Source: Caenorhabditis elegans (lineage: Eukaryota > Nematoda > Chromadorea > Rhabditida > Rhabditidae). Taken from it: 64,000 nucleotides of DNA. Position numbers and translations under genes: made by a program. The stretch spans positions 8,056,501 through 8,120,500 of the forward strand of contig NC_003280.10 of assembly GCF_000002985.6 (NCBI RefSeq), given 5' to 3'. The notes beneath the pieces are model-generated. The model did not search any database and was not told the DNA's origin. It was given only the letters and a program-made list of their open reading frames with translations. Below, in pieces: positions 59,986 through 64,000 of the stretch. Each line of letters begins with the position of its first letter. The first letter of the stretch is position 1.

Positions 59986-62900
59986 ATGGAGAATGCGTCG
60001 TCAACTGCCCAGCTATCGATAGATATCGAAGATAATGGACAGGCAGCACAGTTACCACCACAGCCACCTAGTAGGCATCATCAATGGGCTCAGGATCAAA
60101 ATCGAAAGAATATGTCATTTGAGAAATCAGGACACGGTAAAATAATTTGGTGATGATGAAAATATAAGTTTTAACCGTAAATCTAGAGGTTATTCAAATA
60201 TTAAGGATTACTGTAGATATATTTGAGTTGAAGAATAATATCTAATGATATAGTAATTAAAAGTTAGAAAAACAACATTTCTTATAAACAAAATGTTTTT
60301 TTTGCGTTTAACTTCATATTTTCAGCAACACGAAATGCTTCAGAAGACAGTAAGAACATCAGATTTCTTGGAGACCATGCTCCGCCCAGTGGAGCTCGAA
60401 AAAGATCTCATAACAAACGGTTACACGACTGGAGACGGCGACTGTCAGTCAATCCAGAATTACTGAGAAGGCATGGTAAGATCTACTTATTAAAATACAC
60501 ACCTGGTCATAGGAATCTCATAGATTAAGATGCAACTAGATTCGCACCGCCGGTGTCGGGCAGCCTCCGTTTTATTAGTTTTTGCTTTTTTCACCGAAAA
60601 AGAAATAGAAGCATGAAAAAGTTATGACGAAGAGCGAGGCGCAAGAGTTCTTCTTCGCTCTAGAACAAAAGACAACAGAGGGCAGGCATTTTCTTGTGGC
60701 TGTGATTCACTTCTCACTTCATACATCATTTTGTCGTCTACTAAGACAAGTATCCAGCATCTAGGAATGCTGCATCTTGCAGCTTCTAGAAATTCTCAGA
60801 TTAATTCTAGTAAGCTTTCCATATTCCCCCAACATGATAAGTTTTTGCTCAAACTCTCTAATCTTTCGGAATAACAACGTTTGAGCACACCTTCAAATAT
60901 TCAAGTATACAGTAAGATAATCTATGAACTTTATACATAAAGGAAACTACTTTAAAACAAAGATTGAACACCAACATGGGATTAAAAGTACATTTCCACC
61001 TTCGCTTTCATCTCTTACTCCCCCATTTCAACTATCTTCGTATCGAACCCGTATAGATCATTGGATCTCTCTATATCCCTCTTTTATCTGAGCTCCAGAG
61101 AAAAATCTCTCACCAATCAGCACTTGACGATGTACCCTCTATAACACCATCGGCGGGCAACAAATCAACCCGAACAACATGAAGTGAAAGGAGTGAGCAT
61201 ACACGGATCATCAGCCGCTGTGAAGAAAGTGGGAGACATGATCATGTCTGCGGACTCTCGTTGAATGGGCTCTATGGTCTTGATTTTTTTATTTCTTTTT
61301 AACTGCTCAATCAACACATTCTTACGATACTTACTACATTCTCACAAAGATACTTATCGAAAGAATAGTGTAGAACTGAAAAAGAAGAAGAAAATTAAGT
61401 TTTTGGAACTTCTATCTGAATGTTGAACCACTACAACAATCAGTATCAGTTGCAAGAAGAAGCACAAGAGAAAATGTGACACTTACAATTCGTTCAAATC
61501 AATCAAAATCAGAACTTTCTAGAGCTCAAATTTTTTACTTTGATTTAAAAATTGTCTGTCTTTATCGTCTCTAATTTCAACAAACCTCTCCCAATTGTCG
61601 CTGCTCCTCTCTTCGGTGGTAGGGGCCCCTGTGATGCTGTGCCCCGAGTCTAAGAACACCACTTTTTCTCTACTATTACACATTCTTCCTACCCCTCCAT
61701 TGCGGCACTCATTCCAATCCAATCAGACAGATATTTTGTCACACGAGACGGAAGACACATACACACACACACAACGCCAAACAACTATCATACCTATATA
61801 TCCCCTCTATACCACCACCACCATCATCGTCATCAGCGTCTTCAACTATCCAAGTTCTAACTCAATTCTTCGTCATGCGTCTTCGAATTCTGACGAAGTC
61901 GTCAATAGAAGAATAAAATAATTAACTCAAGATGGCAGAAGATAGAATAAAATCAAAATTGCGCCGTCCGGCGTCAATTGAGTCCACGATGTCGAGCAGG
62001 ACTAAGCCAAGACATAAACCATCTCCAATGTCAATTCTGATGCCACATCTTATGGTTGGAGAATCATTTCGTAAATATCGACCACATGGTAATACAGTAG
62101 TTGAGAAAGATATTTGGTAATTTGCCAAAACAGTGCACTATTTTTAGTGTATGTTTTTAATGCATCTCCAAGATATCTAACTTTTCTGCTCATCTTTTTT
62201 CTATCATCCCCCTCAAAAAACGTTTTGGAGTAACCTGATATCAACAAACGAAATGACACAGCACTCATTTCTGAACTAGAAAACGAGAAAAGAGCAACAG
62301 CTTTCGACTATCACCCAGTGCAAATTTAACTTTTTATTTTTATCACTAATTCTTATTCTAATGGAAAAATCTTCAAAAAATCAATTGCTAGGGTTTGACC
62401 TATCAAATGAAGATCCCTATGGTGTATCACATCTTCGGAGGCTAAGTTCTGGTCGGGAAAAATTTGGAAAAAGTATATTATTTATAACTTGATTTTTTTG
62501 TTTTCAGGTCTTCGAAACATACGGATGAATGGTCATTTAGACTGGAACCAGCTCAGAAAAAGTTTCGAAAAACAGTCAACATTCCACGGAATTTCACATG
62601 CAGCTACTGCAGATGGAAAATGGAGATGGTATCTCATCTTATATTCAATTAGTAATAACCTAGATATTTTGTTTTCAGGTTCTGGTACACAGCATTTACG
62701 ATATGTCTTCTTGCACTGCTCATACAGATATTCTTTCTCATATCAAAATATCGTCAATATGGTAAAACGGTCGATCTTGATGTGAGTTAGAAGCTTCACC
62801 TCAATAATAACTTTTAAAAAAATTTTAGCTCAAATTTGAAAACGCTCCATTTCCATCAATCACAATATGCAATTTAAATCCGTATAAGAAAAGTGCAATA

Positions 62901-64000
62901 CAGTCGAATCCTAATACAAAAGCTATGATGGAAGCATACAGTCGACGGATAGGTTCTGGTGATAAAACTGAAGGAATTGCAGCAGCACTATCAGCAACTG
63001 GTGGACTACATGCTAAAGGTGAATTTTAAGAAACTAAATCATGACAAATTGTTTTAAAAAACCTTTCACAGGGTAAAGATTTTTGAAATTCTAAATATAA
63101 AAAGTCAATATGAAATTTCAATTGTGCGGAAATTGCATCTAATCTTCGAATTTTCTCACACACTTCCTTCCAAAAAGAATTCACACTGTTTGAAAATGTT
63201 TTATTATAAACTATTCAAATTTTCTTACTTTTACAATACCAAAATTTTCAGTTCGTAGAGCAAAACGAAAAGCAAAGGGAAAACCAAGGTTACGGGATCG
63301 TCGATATCATCAAGCATTCGCACAGTGTCTATGTGACATTGAACAGCTAACTGGTGACAGAAAAGGTTCTTGCTTTGCGGCTTTCAAAGGAAAAATAGAA
63401 ATCGATACAAATAATACTGCTGGTTTTATGAATTTGCATACATCTCGATGTCTTTGTCAACTAGATACGGTTTCTAAAGCACTTTGGCCATGTTTTCCAT
63501 GTGAGTTCATTTTGTACAAATCTAGAAAGTATGTTCACGATTTCAGATTCTTCGTGGAAGGAGAAACTATGTTCGGAATGTGTGGATAACACGGGACACT
63601 GTCCAATGAGATTTTACAAAGGAAATGAACTTTATGAAAATATCAAAGAGCAAGTTGATTTATGTCTTTGTCATAAAGAATACAACCATTGTGTTTCTAC
63701 GAGAGATGATGGGATAATTCTTGAAATAAGCCCAAATGACGAACTGAATGATTTGGATATTGGCAAAAAAATCGCATCACAGTTGAGTGCTCAACAGGAA
63801 AAACAAGCCGAAGTTACTACTACGGAAGCACCAACAGTGACTCAGGCGTTAGGATTTGAAGAATTAACTGATGATATTGCAATTACTTCACAAGCACAAG
63901 AAAATCTTATGTTCGCAGTTGGAGAGATGTCAGAAAAAGCGAAGGAAAGTATGTCCTATGAATTAGATGAGCTTGTATTGAAATGCTCTTTTAATCAAAA
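59986..64000 (+). CDS. unc-105: degenerin/ENaC channel subunit (3'-partial)
   Basis: Exons 59986-60136, 60326-60475, 62392-62472, 62508-62628, 62679-62781, 62829-63018, 63252-63500 and 63547 to the right edge join in phase. The start MENASSTAQLSIDIEDNGQA follows an acceptor-like TTTTTTCAG by about 20 bases. The N-terminal cytoplasmic part has the degenerin block STFHGISHAATADGKWRWFW, then TM1 (WYTAFTICLLALLIQIFFLI), then the extracellular FENAPFPSITICNLNPYKKS motif, a basic linker (RRAKRKAKGKPRLRDRR) and the first Cys-rich domain (FAQCLCDIEQL, CLCQLD, CSECVDNTGHCP, LCLCHKEYNHC). Pore, TM2 and C-terminus lie outside the window. UNC-105 is a muscle degenerin linked genetically to a basement-membrane collagen. 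A second first exon is at 61932-62088. Confidence 0.9.
60476..61931. other. long unc-105 intron with putative internal promoter
   Basis: No exon joins in phase on the plus strand here. A CA-rich stretch lies at 61757-61776. The last few hundred bases (61600-61931) are C/T-rich and directly precede the alternative ATG, as expected for a promoter and leader. On the minus strand, no IRE1 lumenal sequence was recognised. Confidence 0.4.
61932..62088 (+). CDS. unc-105: alternative first coding exon of unc-105
   Basis: The segment starts at ATG 61932 (MAEDRIKSKLRRPASIESTM...) and ends at CGACCACATG|GTAATAC. It encodes 52 residues rich in Arg, Lys, Ser and Pro. The split codon after ...RKYRPH joins the 62392 exon to give HGFDLSNEDPYG, exactly as the exon ending ...LLRRHG at 60475 does. 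Two upstream exons therefore end in the same phase on the same acceptor, which is what alternative promoters produce. The intron just upstream (60476-61931) would contain the promoter of this shorter form. Confidence 0.75.

Noticed and set aside
61105-61215. Minus-strand segment starting MIRVCSLLSLHVV as ire-1 exon 1
   Set aside because: It has a weak signal-peptide look and a GTGAG donor, but no lumenal exons follow before 58.7 kb, so the match is probably chance.

Overview
The window is a metazoan, almost certainly nematode, genome segment. Introns are short (mostly 45-60 nt) with TTTTCAG-type acceptors, the DNA is AT-rich, several start codons sit a few bases after an acceptor-like site (as in SL trans-splicing), and there are many short palindromic repeats. 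The PDH E1-alpha, IRE1, degenerin and LIM/transglutaminase genes, and their order, fit Caenorhabditis elegans chromosome II. That assignment is from memory of the families and of this gene neighbourhood, not from a search. Exon structures were read by hand from splice signals and checked for phase, and each model is open from start to stop.

Left part (1-14 kb): a thioredoxin-fold (AhpC/TSA_2-like) gene ending in a CaaX box (+); ufd-2, the U-box E4 ubiquitin ligase (+); pdha-1, mitochondrial pyruvate dehydrogenase E1 alpha (+); then, tail-to-tail, gpcp-2, a CBM20-GDPD glycerophosphocholine phosphodiesterase (-). gpcp-2 has a candidate distal exon at 16.6-16.9 kb.

Middle part (19-36 kb): a Cys-rich secreted protein (+); an adaptor-like protein with a helical start and a Pro/Ser-rich tail (+); a USP25/USP28-type deubiquitinase with a UIM (-), with a hAT-like MITE in its last intron; a decayed protein tyrosine phosphatase (-); and ltd-1, LIM plus a transglutaminase-like domain (-).

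A gene-poor stretch of about 7.7 kb (36.2-43.9 kb) follows. It holds a dead mariner transposon with perfect ends, a palindromic repeat and microsatellites.

Right part (43.9-64 kb): a seven-transmembrane chemoreceptor of the Sre type (-); an SFXN5-type sideroflexin (-) with a 1.2 kb inverted repeat in one intron; a sulfotransferase (-); a tRNA-like relic; a small secreted protein (+); a secreted leucine-rich-repeat protein (-); ire-1 (-), lacking its N-terminal lumenal part here; and the degenerin channel unc-105 (+), which runs off the right edge.

Functionally the genes are mixed: protein quality control (UFD-2, the USP, IRE-1), mitochondrial metabolism and transport (PDHA-1, sideroflexin), lipid head-group metabolism (GPCP-2), and muscle or sensory functions (LTD-1, UNC-105, the receptor). 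I found no CRISPR array, bacterial operon or viral segment. The most useful leads are the apparent nesting of unc-105 inside ire-1, alternative first exons of unc-105 and gpcp-2, the CaaX-tailed thioredoxin-like protein, loss of the catalytic triad in LTD-1, the PTP relic with a missing catalytic cysteine, and two transposons whose ends and target duplications can be read exactly.
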